Source: a bacterium HR21 (GTDB lineage: Bacteria; Bacteroidota; Ignavibacteria; Kapaibacteriales; HRBIN21). From it: a stretch of 64,000 nt of DNA. The stretch is taken from positions 1 through 64,000 of the forward strand of contig BEHX01000008.1 of NCBI GenBank assembly GCA_002898295.1. The letters are read 5' to 3'. The position numbers and the translations under genes are program-made. Below, piece after piece: positions 51,730 to 60,184 of this stretch. Each line of letters opens with the position of its first letter. The stretch's first letter is position 1. The notes beneath the pieces are model-generated. The model saw only the letters and a program-made list of their open reading frames with translations, was not told where the DNA came from and searched no databases.

Positions 51730-52881
51730 CTACGGACTCAGCAAACTACGGTAGAGCTCGAGGCATCGCCGTGCCAGTACGGACCAGTCCAGCCCCTGAG
51801 CCGCGCGCAGGGCATTGCAGCGCATCTGGTAGCGTCCTTCCCGGTCCTGCAGCATCCTCTGCAGCGCTGCTGCCAGTGCCCGCTCATCCGCCGGGGGCAC
51901 GACCAGTCCAGCACCGAAGTCCTCTACCAGGTCCTGAGCCCCATTGGTGTGGCAGATAACCAGTGGTAATCCGGCAGCGAGTGCATCAGCGCAGGAGAGT
52001 TCGAACCCTCCGCTGAGTGCCGGCGCTACGTAGACATCCGCAGCCACGAAGCGGCGAACCAACGCCTCCGGAGGCTGCAGCGGGACCCCGTGCTCATCGT
52101 GTTCGAGCGGTATTTCTCCGAGCAACTCCACCGGTGCCGGGACCTGCCCCGAGCGCAAGGCGTCCGTTCCCACTCCTGCAACCCAGAGCCGCCATCCACG
52201 GGGATAGTGCTGGAACAGATGCGCAGCAGCCCGCAGCAGAACCACTAATCCCTTCACAGGGCTGAGCCGGCTCACGGTGAGGAAAACCACTTCCTCAGCA
52301 CTGACGCCGAAGGCGCGCCGGAGCGCCTCGCGGTCCCAGCCTTGGAAGCGCTGGAGGTGTGTGCCATTCGGCAAAAAGAACGCCCGCTGCGCTGCCTCCG
52401 GAGCCAGCACAGCCAGCTCGCGCTGCATCAGACGGCTGCTGACCGTCAGCGCCGCCGCACGTCTGACCGTGCTCTGAATGCGCCGTTCCACACGGCGGGA
52501 GAGCCGCAGCCCATACCCGAGCGGCTCGTAGAGGTGGATGTCCGCCCCCTGGGGGGTCACCACCACCGGCACCCGCATCCAGCGTCCAAAGCGGCAGGCA
52601 TCGTATCCTGCCGGATAGAGCATCTGGGCGTGGAGAAGCTCATACGGGCGATGGCGGTGTAGCCGTGCCAGCGCCGCCCACGCACGGAGCGCTCGCGGCA
52701 CCCCACGCCACGACGGCAGCGGCACGATCCGATACGGCACCTCTACTCCCAGCGGCTGCCGTGGGACGACCACGCTGACCTCAACACCGAGCTCCGTGAG
52801 CGCTCGTGCAAGGTGATGAACAGCGATCTCCACCCCACCGATCCGTGGCAGAAAGTGGTATGTCAGCAAGGCGATGTGCAT
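51730..52881 (-). CDS. Glycosyltransferase family 4
   Basis: 383 aa, GT-B fold. The N-terminal half starts MHIALLTYHFLPRIGGVEIAVHHLARAL, a GT4 opening, with HAQMLYPAGYDACRF and VTPQGADIHLYEP. The C-terminal half has VVFLTVSRLSPVKGLVVLLRAA and the nucleotide-sugar motif ALSGGFELSCADALAAGLPLVICHTNGAQDLVEDFGAG, with the catalytic Glu in GFELSCADALA. It retains anomeric configuration when transferring sugar to a lipid or glycan acceptor. The neighbouring LegB-like gene suggests it adds a modified sugar to a surface polymer. Confidence 0.9.
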   Translation of the reverse strand: MHIALLTYHFLPRIGGVEIAVHHLARALTELGVEVSVVVPRQPLGVEVPYRIVPLPSWRGVPRALRAWAALARLHRHRPYELLHAQMLYPAGYDACRFGRWMRVPVVVTPQGADIHLYEPLGYGLRLSRRVERRIQSTVRRAAALTVSSRLMQRELAVLAPEAAQRAFFLPNGTHLQRFQGWDREALRRAFGVSAEEVVFLTVSRLSPVKGLVVLLRAAAHLFQHYPRGWRLWVAGVGTDALRSGQVPAPVELLGEIPLEHDEHGVPLQPPEALVRRFVAADVYVAPALSGGFELSCADALAAGLPLVICHTNGAQDLVEDFGAGLVVPPADERALAAALQRMLQDREGRYQMRCNALRAAQGLDWSVLARRCLELYRSLLSP

Positions 52882-52890
52882 CCGGTGCGT

Positions 52891-53307
52891 TCACGCCCTC
52901 TCCAGCAGTGGGAGCAGTTCCCGGCGCAGCCGCTCTACGAGCTCATCCCGAACGCGGCGGAACGCAGCAAGCCGCTCTTCCGGGTCCGTTACAACCCCGG
53001 GATCGGACAGGCTCCAGTGCATCATCCGTGGCGCGCCGGGAAAGACCGGGCACTGCTCCCGCGCCTGGTCGCAGACTGTGAGCACCACATCGAAGTGCTG
53101 CCCAGCGAATTCCTCGACAGACTTCGAGCGCAAGTCCTCGGTCGGTACCCCCAGCTCGTGCAGCACCGTGAAAACGTCCGGGTCCACCTCTGCGGGTTGG
53201 GTCCCAGCGCTGAACACCTCACACCGGCTGCCAGCAAGCCAGCGCAGGAGTGCTTCCGCCATCTGGGAGCGCCGGGCGTTATGGGTGCACAGGATCAGGA
53301 TACGCAT
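52891..53307 (-). CDS. Arsenate reductase-like low-molecular-weight phosphatase (ArsC)
   Basis: 138 aa. The LMW-PTP P-loop is CTHNARRS (Cys7, Arg13, Ser14), with redox Cys79 and Cys86 in VCDQAREQCPVFPG, the classic three-cysteine arsenate reductase arrangement of the thioredoxin-coupled type. It would reduce arsenate to arsenite. No arsenite pump or ArsR regulator is nearby, and it is squeezed 2 bp after DUF4175 and 9 bp before GT4, so it may work as a housekeeping protein or phosphatase. Absence of the rest of the ars genes is the odd point. Confidence 0.88.
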   Translation of the reverse strand: MRILILCTHNARRSQMAEALLRWLAGSRCEVFSAGTQPAEVDPDVFTVLHELGVPTEDLRSKSVEEFAGQHFDVVLTVCDQAREQCPVFPGAPRMMHWSLSDPGVVTDPEERLAAFRRVRDELVERLRRELLPLLERA

Positions 53308-53309
53308 GG

Positions 53310-56300
53310 CTACCGCGTCCCCGGTCGGAGAGCCTCGTGGAGGAGTTCGAAGTAGCGTTCGATGAGCTGCTGGTAATCGGGACTGTATTTCTGCCGCAGC
53401 AGCTGCAAGAAATCCGGTGGGACCGGCGGGGGCTGTCCCTGTGGCAGCCGCAGGGCGGGCGGGCTCGGACGCACGACGTTCTGCCCCGGGCGCGATTCCC
53501 GCTGCGGTTCGTAATCCCGTTCGTAGAGCGAGCGCATCGCATCGAGCATGCGGGTCAGGATCCGGTGCTGGCGGCGCAGCGTCTCCGCGGTGAGCTTCCC
53601 GCTCTGGAGCTCTTCGACCACTTCGCGCATCTCCTCGGCAATGCGGCGCAGATCACCCAGGAGGCGTTCGCCGCCGAGCGTGCGCTGCTGATGGGAAAGC
53701 TCCTCCAAGGCACGCTGCACTTGCCCTTGCTGCGCTGCCAGGCGTGCCAGCTGTGCCTGTTGCTCTGGTGTGAGCCGCCCCTGGAAGAGCTGCTGCAGCG
53801 CGGCGGTGATTCCCTGTTGCTGGAGAGCCAATTGTTGCAATCGTTCCAGGAATCCGGCGGCGCCGGCTCCTTGTCCCATACCGGGGTTCGGGCAGGCACC
53901 GGAACCTGCTGCCTGGAGGGCGGAGAGCGCATCTTGCAGCAAGAGGGTTGCGCGGTTGAGTGCCTCCATAGCTTGCTGCTGTGCCTGCGCTGCCGAGACG
54001 GGCTCTCGCTCCGAGAGCTGTTCCCGAGCCTGCTGCATGGAGCGCAGAGCAATGCCGAGTTCCCGCGCCATCTGCGGGGTAACGACGAAGGACTTCTGGG
54101 CAACGGTCATGACGCGCTCTGTCAGGGTTGCCACTGCGCGCCGCAACTGCTCCTGCTGTCGGGCAACGTCGGAGAGGCGTTGCAGCCCAGGCAGAGCGTT
54201 CCGGGTTGTGTTCCAGAGCTGCTCTTGCTGCTCGGAGAGCTCCAGTGCGTCGAGCACTGCCTTCTGCAGCTGGCGCTGGACCTCACGGGTGAGATTCCGC
54301 TGGAGCTCTTCCCAGAGCTGCTGGAGGGCACCGGCAGCGGAGCGCATCTGCGAGGCTGCTTGTCGCTGGAATTGCTGCGCCTGATGGAAGCTCCTCTGCT
54401 GGAGGTGCTGCCCGGCTTGCCGGAGGGCTTCCCCCGTTCGTGGATTGTCCATCTGCTGAGAAGCTCTCTGGAGTGCCTCCTGCGGAGCTTCCGGCATGAC
54501 CTCGCGCAGGAGACGTTCCAGCTGCTGCCATTCCCCTTGCAGGCGCTCCCACTGCTGTTGGAGCTCCCTCTGGCGCTGCGCCAACTGTTCGTACTGCTCC
54601 GGTGTCTGCGCCCGCTCGGTCTCCCGGTGGAGCGCTTCCTGCTCTTCTGCCATGCGCTCCAGCTGCCGACGGAGAGCATCGAGCTTCTGCTCCGCCTGGA
54701 GGCGTTTCAGCAAACGGAGGGTGCGCTCCAGAGCTGCCCGAAACTCTTGCTCGTTGAAGCGGAAGTTCTGCAGCGCTTGGCGTAGCTGTTCCGGGCTCAT
54801 CTGCTGCAGCGCCTGCTGCATCCGCTCCAGGAGCTGTTGGAGCTGAGGGGATTGAATCTCGCGGAGGAGCTGCTGCAGCTCGCGGTACTTCTGCACTGTC
54901 TCCGGCGAAATCGCTTGGAACTGCTCCAGCCTCTGGAGTGTCTCCTCTATCTCGCGTTGCACCTGCCCCAGGCGTTCCTGCAACTCCTGATGATGCTCAA
55001 CGAGCACCTGGAGCTGACGCTGCTGTTCCCACTGGGCTTCCTGCTGCCGCGCCGGTGGAGCACTGAGCTGCCGCTGAAGCTGCTCACTGCGACGGCGCAG
55101 CTCTTCGAGCTGACGGGCAGCCTCTTGCAGCTCCTGTACTGCCCGCTCTTGAGCTACCTCCGAACGCTGGAGGACCTGCTCCAGCGTGGGAAGCTGCACC
55201 GTAAGCTGGCGCGTCCGTGCCGATTTCGGTCCTGTAACCGCATCGTTATCCCATACCTCGACGAAGAACTCGTAGCGATCCCCCGGCGAGATCTTCACCG
55301 CCGTAAGGTCCCAGACGTACGGAACCTCTTGCGAAAGGAGCCGCGGCAGGAAAGGAATCGGGATGCTCCGGAACTCCCGGTGCACGGGCGCATACTGAGA
55401 AGCCACCAGCCGGTAGAAGAGAAGCAGCCGAGAAAAGCCATAGTCATCGCTGATGAAGACCCGCAGTGGGAGAATCCCGCTTTCGGACAGCTCCACATCC
55501 TCCGTCGGCTCCAGGAGCATAATCTGCGGCGATGCATCCTCCTGCGCCACGAGACGATACTGGACAGGGAACGGATTCCGTTGCCCGTCGTGGTCTACTA
55601 GCTCCACTGTCCAGCTGCCGGAGCTCTCCACACGAAAGCTCCCGGAAGCGGTGGCACCGGTCACGCGCAGCTCGGTGATGAGTGTGTCCGTCTGCTGTTG
55701 CTCACTCTCCCCCTCTATCTCCACCCCACGGTCCGGGACGAAGACAACCCGGGCGGCACGCAATGGCTTGTTTGCCTCAACTGTTAGCCAGAGGAGCGAA
55801 CCGAGCGGGGCGACAAGCTCCGACGAGCGGTCGTCGAAAGTAAAGGGCGCCAGGTGCGTGTAAGCAGGAGGCTCCACCTTTCCCCGCAGAGAACGGAGCA
55901 GCAGAGGCTCCAGCATGCGGATGGATCCCACCGGGCTGCTGACCTCCTGCCCCATCCAGTGGGCACGGGCGTAGAAGCGCAACGAGCTGCTGAGCTGCCC
56001 CAGCTCCGCAAGGAAGAGTCCTGGCGTATCTGCGTGCAACTCCCGCACGGACTGCTGCCCACCTTCGGGAATCAAGTGCAGGAAGACCTCTGCCGGCGGA
56101 ATGCCCTCCGCACGGACAGTGATCGTCACCGGGGTACCGCGGGGCAGCGCTACGTCCTGAGGCTCTATCCGGAGAGTGAATGGGGGCGGCGGGACAAACG
56201 AGCGATGCCATTCCACGAGCCGCTGCAGTGCTGCTCTGAGGGGATCAACGGCACCGAGGAGAGCACCTGAAAGTCCCAGCACTGCCAGCAGGAGCAGCAC

Positions 56301-56783
56301 TGCTCGGCGTACCCGCCGGCGGTCCAAAAGAACGTCGAAATCCAGATTCTCCGCCTGGCGAGCAACGTGGACAAAGGCAGCCAGCGCCAATTCCCGCGAG
56401 ACACCCTGCTGCCGGTCAAGAGTCCCGACGAGCTGCAGGACATTGCAGAGCATATCCCCCAGCTGGGGATAATAGCGTCCGAGGCGGAGCGCCAGCTGCT
56501 CCAGGGGCTCTCGTGCAGCGATCCCAAGGAGACGCAACAGGCTCGGCACCGCTGCTGCCAGCACCAGCCCCGCAGTCAGTATCAACCATCCGTACCAGAG
56601 AAACATTCGCACCGAAGAGCTGGCAAAAAGCAGCGCTTCTGTGGTTGCCACAAGCACCAGTGCGAGCAGTGCCCCCGCCACCGCCCATGCCTCTGCGTGG
56701 AGCAGCTTCAACAGCAGCTCCCGCTGCTGTGTCCGCAGGAGACGCTGCCGCAATGCGCGATACACAAGCTGATACTCCGCCAT
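53310..56783 (-). CDS. DUF4175-family membrane protein with a giant Gln/Glu/Arg coiled-coil
   Basis: 1157 aa from the ATG at 56783 (MAEYQLVYRALRQRL); an upstream ATG at 56840 adds 19 residues. Two or three membrane helices lie near the N-terminus (about 34-85 and 155-180), with the DUF4175 region LALRLGRYYPQLGDMLCNVLQLV between. A beta-rich periplasmic part follows, including Ig-like SYDDGxR-like strands and YEFFVEVWDNDAVTGPKSART (about 480-500). From about 530 to 1050 there is an almost unbroken coiled coil of QLxxLQxRxxQLE repeats with runs such as QQQLQR. The C-terminus is proline-rich. Found in Bacteroidota next to envelope genes; function unknown. It heads the long minus-strand run. Confidence 0.82.
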   Translation of the reverse strand: MAEYQLVYRALRQRLLRTQQRELLLKLLHAEAWAVAGALLALVLVATTEALLFASSSVRMFLWYGWLILTAGLVLAAAVPSLLRLLGIAAREPLEQLALRLGRYYPQLGDMLCNVLQLVGTLDRQQGVSRELALAAFVHVARQAENLDFDVLLDRRRVRRAVLLLLAVLGLSGALLGAVDPLRAALQRLVEWHRSFVPPPPFTLRIEPQDVALPRGTPVTITVRAEGIPPAEVFLHLIPEGGQQSVRELHADTPGLFLAELGQLSSSLRFYARAHWMGQEVSSPVGSIRMLEPLLLRSLRGKVEPPAYTHLAPFTFDDRSSELVAPLGSLLWLTVEANKPLRAARVVFVPDRGVEIEGESEQQQTDTLITELRVTGATASGSFRVESSGSWTVELVDHDGQRNPFPVQYRLVAQEDASPQIMLLEPTEDVELSESGILPLRVFISDDYGFSRLLLFYRLVASQYAPVHREFRSIPIPFLPRLLSQEVPYVWDLTAVKISPGDRYEFFVEVWDNDAVTGPKSARTRQLTVQLPTLEQVLQRSEVAQERAVQELQEAARQLEELRRRSEQLQRQLSAPPARQQEAQWEQQRQLQVLVEHHQELQERLGQVQREIEETLQRLEQFQAISPETVQKYRELQQLLREIQSPQLQQLLERMQQALQQMSPEQLRQALQNFRFNEQEFRAALERTLRLLKRLQAEQKLDALRRQLERMAEEQEALHRETERAQTPEQYEQLAQRQRELQQQWERLQGEWQQLERLLREVMPEAPQEALQRASQQMDNPRTGEALRQAGQHLQQRSFHQAQQFQRQAASQMRSAAGALQQLWEELQRNLTREVQRQLQKAVLDALELSEQQEQLWNTTRNALPGLQRLSDVARQQEQLRRAVATLTERVMTVAQKSFVVTPQMARELGIALRSMQQAREQLSEREPVSAAQAQQQAMEALNRATLLLQDALSALQAAGSGACPNPGMGQGAGAAGFLERLQQLALQQQGITAALQQLFQGRLTPEQQAQLARLAAQQGQVQRALEELSHQQRTLGGERLLGDLRRIAEEMREVVEELQSGKLTAETLRRQHRILTRMLDAMRSLYERDYEPQRESRPGQNVVRPSPPALRLPQGQPPPVPPDFLQLLRQKYSPDYQQLIERYFELLHEALRPGTR

Positions 56784-56907
56784 TGCTGTCCCAACGGTGT
56801 GGGCACACAGACGTAGAAGCTGCCACCGAGGTGTGCCCACTCCACGAAGCTGCTCGTGGCATCGTCATTCTGTCCAGTGGTGTGTCTCTCTGCAGGGTTT
56901 CAAGCTC

Positions 56908-57342
56908 ATGTGGGATCTGTTCGCTGAGCAGATTCGCCGGGAAGTTCGCCAGCTGGGTTTCGAAGAGCTCCGAACGCCGGAGGAAGTTGACGCCGCCGTT
57001 CAGCGCCCAGGGACGCTGCTGGTTTTTGTCAACTCCATGTGCGGTTGCTCTGGCGGAATTGCCCGACCGGCCGTTGCCTTGGCGCTCCGGAATGCCCGAG
57101 TTCGCCCAGATTGCCTGCTGACGGTCTTTGCCGGCTACGACCGCGAAGCCACCGCCCGCATGCGGGAGTACTTCGTCGGGCAGCCGCCTTCGTCACCGGC
57201 ATTCGCCCTCCTACGGGATGGGAAGCTCCTGGCAATGCTCCACCGGGAGGATATCCAGGGACGAACGCCGGAGGTAGTAGCGGCATTGCTGCAAGAACTC
57301 TTTGAACGCCACTGCACCGTTCCGGAACCTTCCCAGCCGTGA
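56908..57342 (+). CDS. Bacilliredoxin (BrxA/BrxB, YphP/YqiW family)
   Basis: 144 aa from the ATG at 56908 (MWDLFAEQIRREV); the open frame opens 37 codons earlier over the divergent gap. The central motif is LVFVNSMCGCSGGIARPA, with Cys45-Gly-Cys47 typical of the BrxB type, then CLLTVFAGYDREATARMREYF and a final SPAFALLRDGKLLAMLHREDIQGR strand-helix. These small thioredoxin-like proteins take bacillithiol off proteins in Firmicutes; homologues occur in Bacteroidota. Its stop shares bases with the next gene (TGATG), so it is coupled to the AI-2E membrane protein and deoC. Confidence 0.88.
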   Translation: MWDLFAEQIRREVRQLGFEELRTPEEVDAAVQRPGTLLVFVNSMCGCSGGIARPAVALALRNARVRPDCLLTVFAGYDREATARMREYFVGQPPSSPAFALLRDGKLLAMLHREDIQGRTPEVVAALLQELFERHCTVPEPSQP

Positions 57343-58580
57343 TGGCGGAGGAGCGAGCCCCATTCCTGTGGCTGCTGTTCCTGCTGGCAGCCACCGCGCT
57401 GACGGCGTTCCTCGTGCTAACGGGGCTTGCCACCGCTCCGCTCGTCCTGCTCCTGCTGGGGATTGCGCTCGTGTATCCGTATCGGCACCGAGCGCCGACA
57501 GCTCGCCACCTCCTGTGGCTCTTCGTGCTTGCCTTTGTCCTGTGGCTCGTACGAGAAGCCGGCTTGCTCTTACTTCCCTTTGTTCTCGCCGTACTGGCAG
57601 GCTACCTGTTTGACCCTTGGCTGGAATGGTTGCAGCGGCGGGGTATCCCGCGCTGGCTCAGCGCTTTGGGCATCGTCATCGCGCTACTTGGGCTTGCAAC
57701 GCTGCTGTCTGTGCTTATCTTCCCAGTTGTCTTCACGCAGTTGGACACTCTGGTCAAACAGCTCTCGAACCTCTACAGCACCGCCGCCTCGTATCTGGAA
57801 AGCCGGCGTTTCTTCCGCAGCCTGGCGCGCTACGGGATTCCGCCTGAGCTGGCGCAGAAGCTCTTCCAACAGGAAGTGCTCCCCCGCCTGGAGCAGGCCT
57901 TTCAGGCACTGATGAGTTCCCTGCTGACCGTGCTGGCAGGGCTTTCCCGAGTTCTGACCCACGTGGTCAACCTCCTGCTGCTGCCCATTGTGATATTCTA
58001 CCTCCTGAAGGACTTCCCGAAGCTGCGTGCGCTCCTTGTGGAAGTGCTCTCCCGGCAGGCGCCGAAGGCGCTAACCATCGTGCGCCAGGCAAACCCGATC
58101 GTGCGGACTTACCTGGGCTGGATCCTGTTCATCTCCACCCTCATCGGGATACTCTCGGGCACTCTCTACGTGCTGTTCGACATCCCTTACGGACTCATGC
58201 TCGGTTTGCTCAGCGGCATACTCAATCCGATCCCGTACTTCGGGATTCTCATCGTCATGGGTGCTGGCGCCATTGCGATTGTGCTTGGGCAATCGGCGAA
58301 CTTCCTGCGGGACTTCCTCCTCTTCGCGCTCATCATCAACGGGCTGCACTTCCTGAATGCGTACGTGGTCGAGCCGCGTGTGCTCGGCACTCGGATTGGG
58401 GTCCATCCCGTTGTGCTGATCCTCTCGCTCCTCCTCTTCGGCTCGATTCTGGGATTTGTCGGACTCCTCATCGCTGTTCCCACCACTGCTGTTGCTGCTC
58501 TGCTTTTCGAGCAGTGGCGTGCAAGCGCTCGTGTCTTACCAGCCCTGGATGTCTCCTCGCCAGCGGAGCAAAAACGATGA
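57342..58580 (+). CDS. AI-2E-family membrane transporter
   Basis: 412 aa from the ATG at 57342, overlapping the bacilliredoxin stop by one base; a GTG one codon earlier is also open. The family layout has paired N-terminal helices, a cytoplasmic-side linker with long amphipathic helices (QLSNLYSTAASYLESRRFFRSL) and C-terminal helices. The core motif is YGLMLGLLSGILNPIPYFG followed by FLNAYVVEPRVLGTRIGVHPVVLILSLLLFGSILGFVGLLIAVP, a good match to PF01594. Some relatives export AI-2 or act as Na+/H+ antiporters, but most roles are unknown. Overlaps deoC by 4 bp. Confidence 0.9.
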   Translation: MAEERAPFLWLLFLLAATALTAFLVLTGLATAPLVLLLLGIALVYPYRHRAPTARHLLWLFVLAFVLWLVREAGLLLLPFVLAVLAGYLFDPWLEWLQRRGIPRWLSALGIVIALLGLATLLSVLIFPVVFTQLDTLVKQLSNLYSTAASYLESRRFFRSLARYGIPPELAQKLFQQEVLPRLEQAFQALMSSLLTVLAGLSRVLTHVVNLLLLPIVIFYLLKDFPKLRALLVEVLSRQAPKALTIVRQANPIVRTYLGWILFISTLIGILSGTLYVLFDIPYGLMLGLLSGILNPIPYFGILIVMGAGAIAIVLGQSANFLRDFLLFALIINGLHFLNAYVVEPRVLGTRIGVHPVVLILSLLLFGSILGFVGLLIAVPTTAVAALLFEQWRASARVLPALDVSSPAEQKR

Positions 58581-59257
58581 GTGCGGAAGAGCTCGCCGCC
58601 GTCATTGACCACACGCTCCTGAAGCCCACGGCAACGGCTGCCGATATCGAGCGCCTCTGCAGCGAAGCTCTCCAGTGGGGATGCGCCAGCGTGTGCGTAT
58701 TGCCATACTTCGTGCCACTTGCTTACCGTCTCCTGCGGGGAAGCCGGGTTGCAGTCTGCACCGTCATTGGCTTTCCGCTCGGGGGCACGACACGGCGGAC
58801 AAAACTCACGGAAGCCGAGGAAGCAGTCATGCTTGGGGCACGGGAGCTCGATATGGTCATCAATCTCCCCGCCTTCCTCAGTGGGGAAGAAAACGAAGTC
58901 GAGCGCGAGATTGCCACCGTGGCAGCCGTCGCACACCGCCGAGGTGCGCTGCTCAAAGTCATCCTCGAATGTGGGCTGCTCACTCCGGAGCAAGCACGCC
59001 GCGCCGCCGAGCTAGCAGCCCGGGCAGGAGCGGATTTCCTGAAAACCTCTACTGGCTTCCTCTCCCGAGGCGCAACGGTAGATGACGTCCGGCTCCTCCG
59101 TACCACCGTCCCCGCACACGTCCAGATCAAAGCTGCTGGGGGGATTCGGACCTACGACCAGGCACGGGAACTCCTGCAGGCGGGTGCCACACGCCTTGGG
59201 ACGAGTGCAACAGCGGCACTCCTGGAAGAGGCACGCCGGCGTGTTACCATTTCGTAA
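58577..59257 (+). CDS. deoC: Deoxyribose-phosphate aldolase
   Basis: 226 aa from the ATG at 58577 (MSAEELAAVIDHTLLKPTAT), overlapping the AI-2E stop by 4 bp. Active-site pieces are DHTLLKP, VIGFPLGG, Asp92 in LDMVINLP, Schiff-base Lys156 in FLKTSTGF and Lys185 in IKAAGGIR. It splits 2-deoxyribose-5-phosphate into glyceraldehyde-3-phosphate and acetaldehyde in nucleoside catabolism. It is the downstream partner of purine nucleoside phosphorylase in salvage, though that gene is far away at 5.6 kb. Ends 75 bp before pstS, with a weak GGACC/GGTCC stem but no U-tract between. Confidence 0.95.
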   Translation: MSAEELAAVIDHTLLKPTATAADIERLCSEALQWGCASVCVLPYFVPLAYRLLRGSRVAVCTVIGFPLGGTTRRTKLTEAEEAVMLGARELDMVINLPAFLSGEENEVEREIATVAAVAHRRGALLKVILECGLLTPEQARRAAELAARAGADFLKTSTGFLSRGATVDDVRLLRTTVPAHVQIKAAGGIRTYDQARELLQAGATRLGTSATAALLEEARRRVTIS

Positions 59258-59292
59258 TCCCCCATCTCTCCCCCGGACCTCCGCCCGGTCCC

Positions 59293-59300
59293 TAAGTTTG
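59293..59300 (+). promoter_or_regulatory. TAnnTTTG promoter -7 box for the pst operon
   Basis: TAAGTTTG matches the consensus exactly and lies 32 nt before the pstS ATG. No classical Pho box was recognised; the gap has only 75 bp, with a weak stem just upstream (about 59273-59290). Confidence 0.55.
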
Positions 59301-59332
59301 CGTTCCGGTGTCCGACCACATTCAGTCTTGTC

Positions 59333-60184
59333 ATGCGCCGATTCCTCCTCGGTGGAGTGCTCGCGGTGATCGCTCTCCTGACGCTCGCAGCACTCCAGCA
59401 GCAGACTATCACAATCAAAGGCTCCGACACAATGGTCATCCTCTGCCAACGGTGGACGGAGCTTTACCCGAACCGGGGGCGCGTTCGGTTCCAGGTCACT
59501 GGAGGGGGTTCGGGGACGGGAATCGCCGCCCTCATCAATGGGACAACCGATATCTGCGCCTCCTCTCGTCCGCTGCGTCCAGCCGAGATTGAGCAGCTCC
59601 AGCGGAGGTACGGTAGCCGCGGGGTTGAGGTCCGTGTTGCCCGCGACGGGCTTGCCGTCTACGTCAACCGAAATAACCCGGTCAACAAGCTCACGCTGCA
59701 GCAGCTGCAGGACATCTTCACCGGCAAAATCACCAACTGGAAGCAGGTCGGTGGACCCGACGCCCGCATCATCGTCTACAGCCGTGAGAACAACTCAGGC
59801 ACGTACGAGTTCTTCAAAGACCATGTGCTGCAGGGCAAAGACTTCGCGCCGCAGGTCCAGCACATGCCCGGTACTGCCGCTCTGGTCAATGCTATCGCGA
59901 AAGACCGCTGGGGCATCGGGTACGGTGGCGCCGCCTATGCGAAGGAGGTCAAGGAAGTGGCTGTTGCCGCAGCTCCGGGGAAGCCGTACTATTTGCCGAC
60001 ATTGGAGAATGTCGTCTCCGGTCGCTACCCGATCAGCCGCTTCCTCTACTTCTACTTGCGGGAGCGCCCTCGCGGCGAAGTGAAAGCCTTCATAGACTGG
60101 GTGCTCAGCGATGAAGGACAGCGCGTCGTCACCGACGTCGGCTACTTCCCCATCCGCCCTCCAGCAGGCAGCTCGAAACGGTGA
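59333..60184 (+). CDS. pstS: Phosphate-binding periplasmic protein PstS
   Basis: 283 aa with a signal peptide (MRRFLLGGVLAVIALLTLAAL). The binding-protein motifs are TIKGSDTM, QVTGGGSGTGIAALINGTTDICASSRPL (phosphate loop), LAVYVNRNNPVNKLTLQQLQDIFTGKITNWKQVGG and SRENNSGTYEFFKDHVL, typical of PstS. It hands phosphate to the PstCA permease. No lipobox is visible, so it is probably soluble in the periplasm. The next gene, pstC, starts 74 bp inside its 3' end. The operon probably runs pstSCAB-phoU-era. Confidence 0.94.
   Translation: MRRFLLGGVLAVIALLTLAALQQQTITIKGSDTMVILCQRWTELYPNRGRVRFQVTGGGSGTGIAALINGTTDICASSRPLRPAEIEQLQRRYGSRGVEVRVARDGLAVYVNRNNPVNKLTLQQLQDIFTGKITNWKQVGGPDARIIVYSRENNSGTYEFFKDHVLQGKDFAPQVQHMPGTAALVNAIAKDRWGIGYGGAAYAKEVKEVAVAAAPGKPYYLPTLENVVSGRYPISRFLYFYLRERPRGEVKAFIDWVLSDEGQRVVTDVGYFPIRPPAGSSKR

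Noticed and set aside
53250-54785. 511-codon plus-strand open frame opposite DUF4175
   Set aside because: Leu/Cys/Gln-rich mirror of the Gln/Glu coiled coil; no start site or domain. The minus frame has coherent helices and membrane segments.
59258-59292. GGACC/GGTCC stem after deoC as a terminator
   Set aside because: Five-bp stem without a T-tract; too weak to call.
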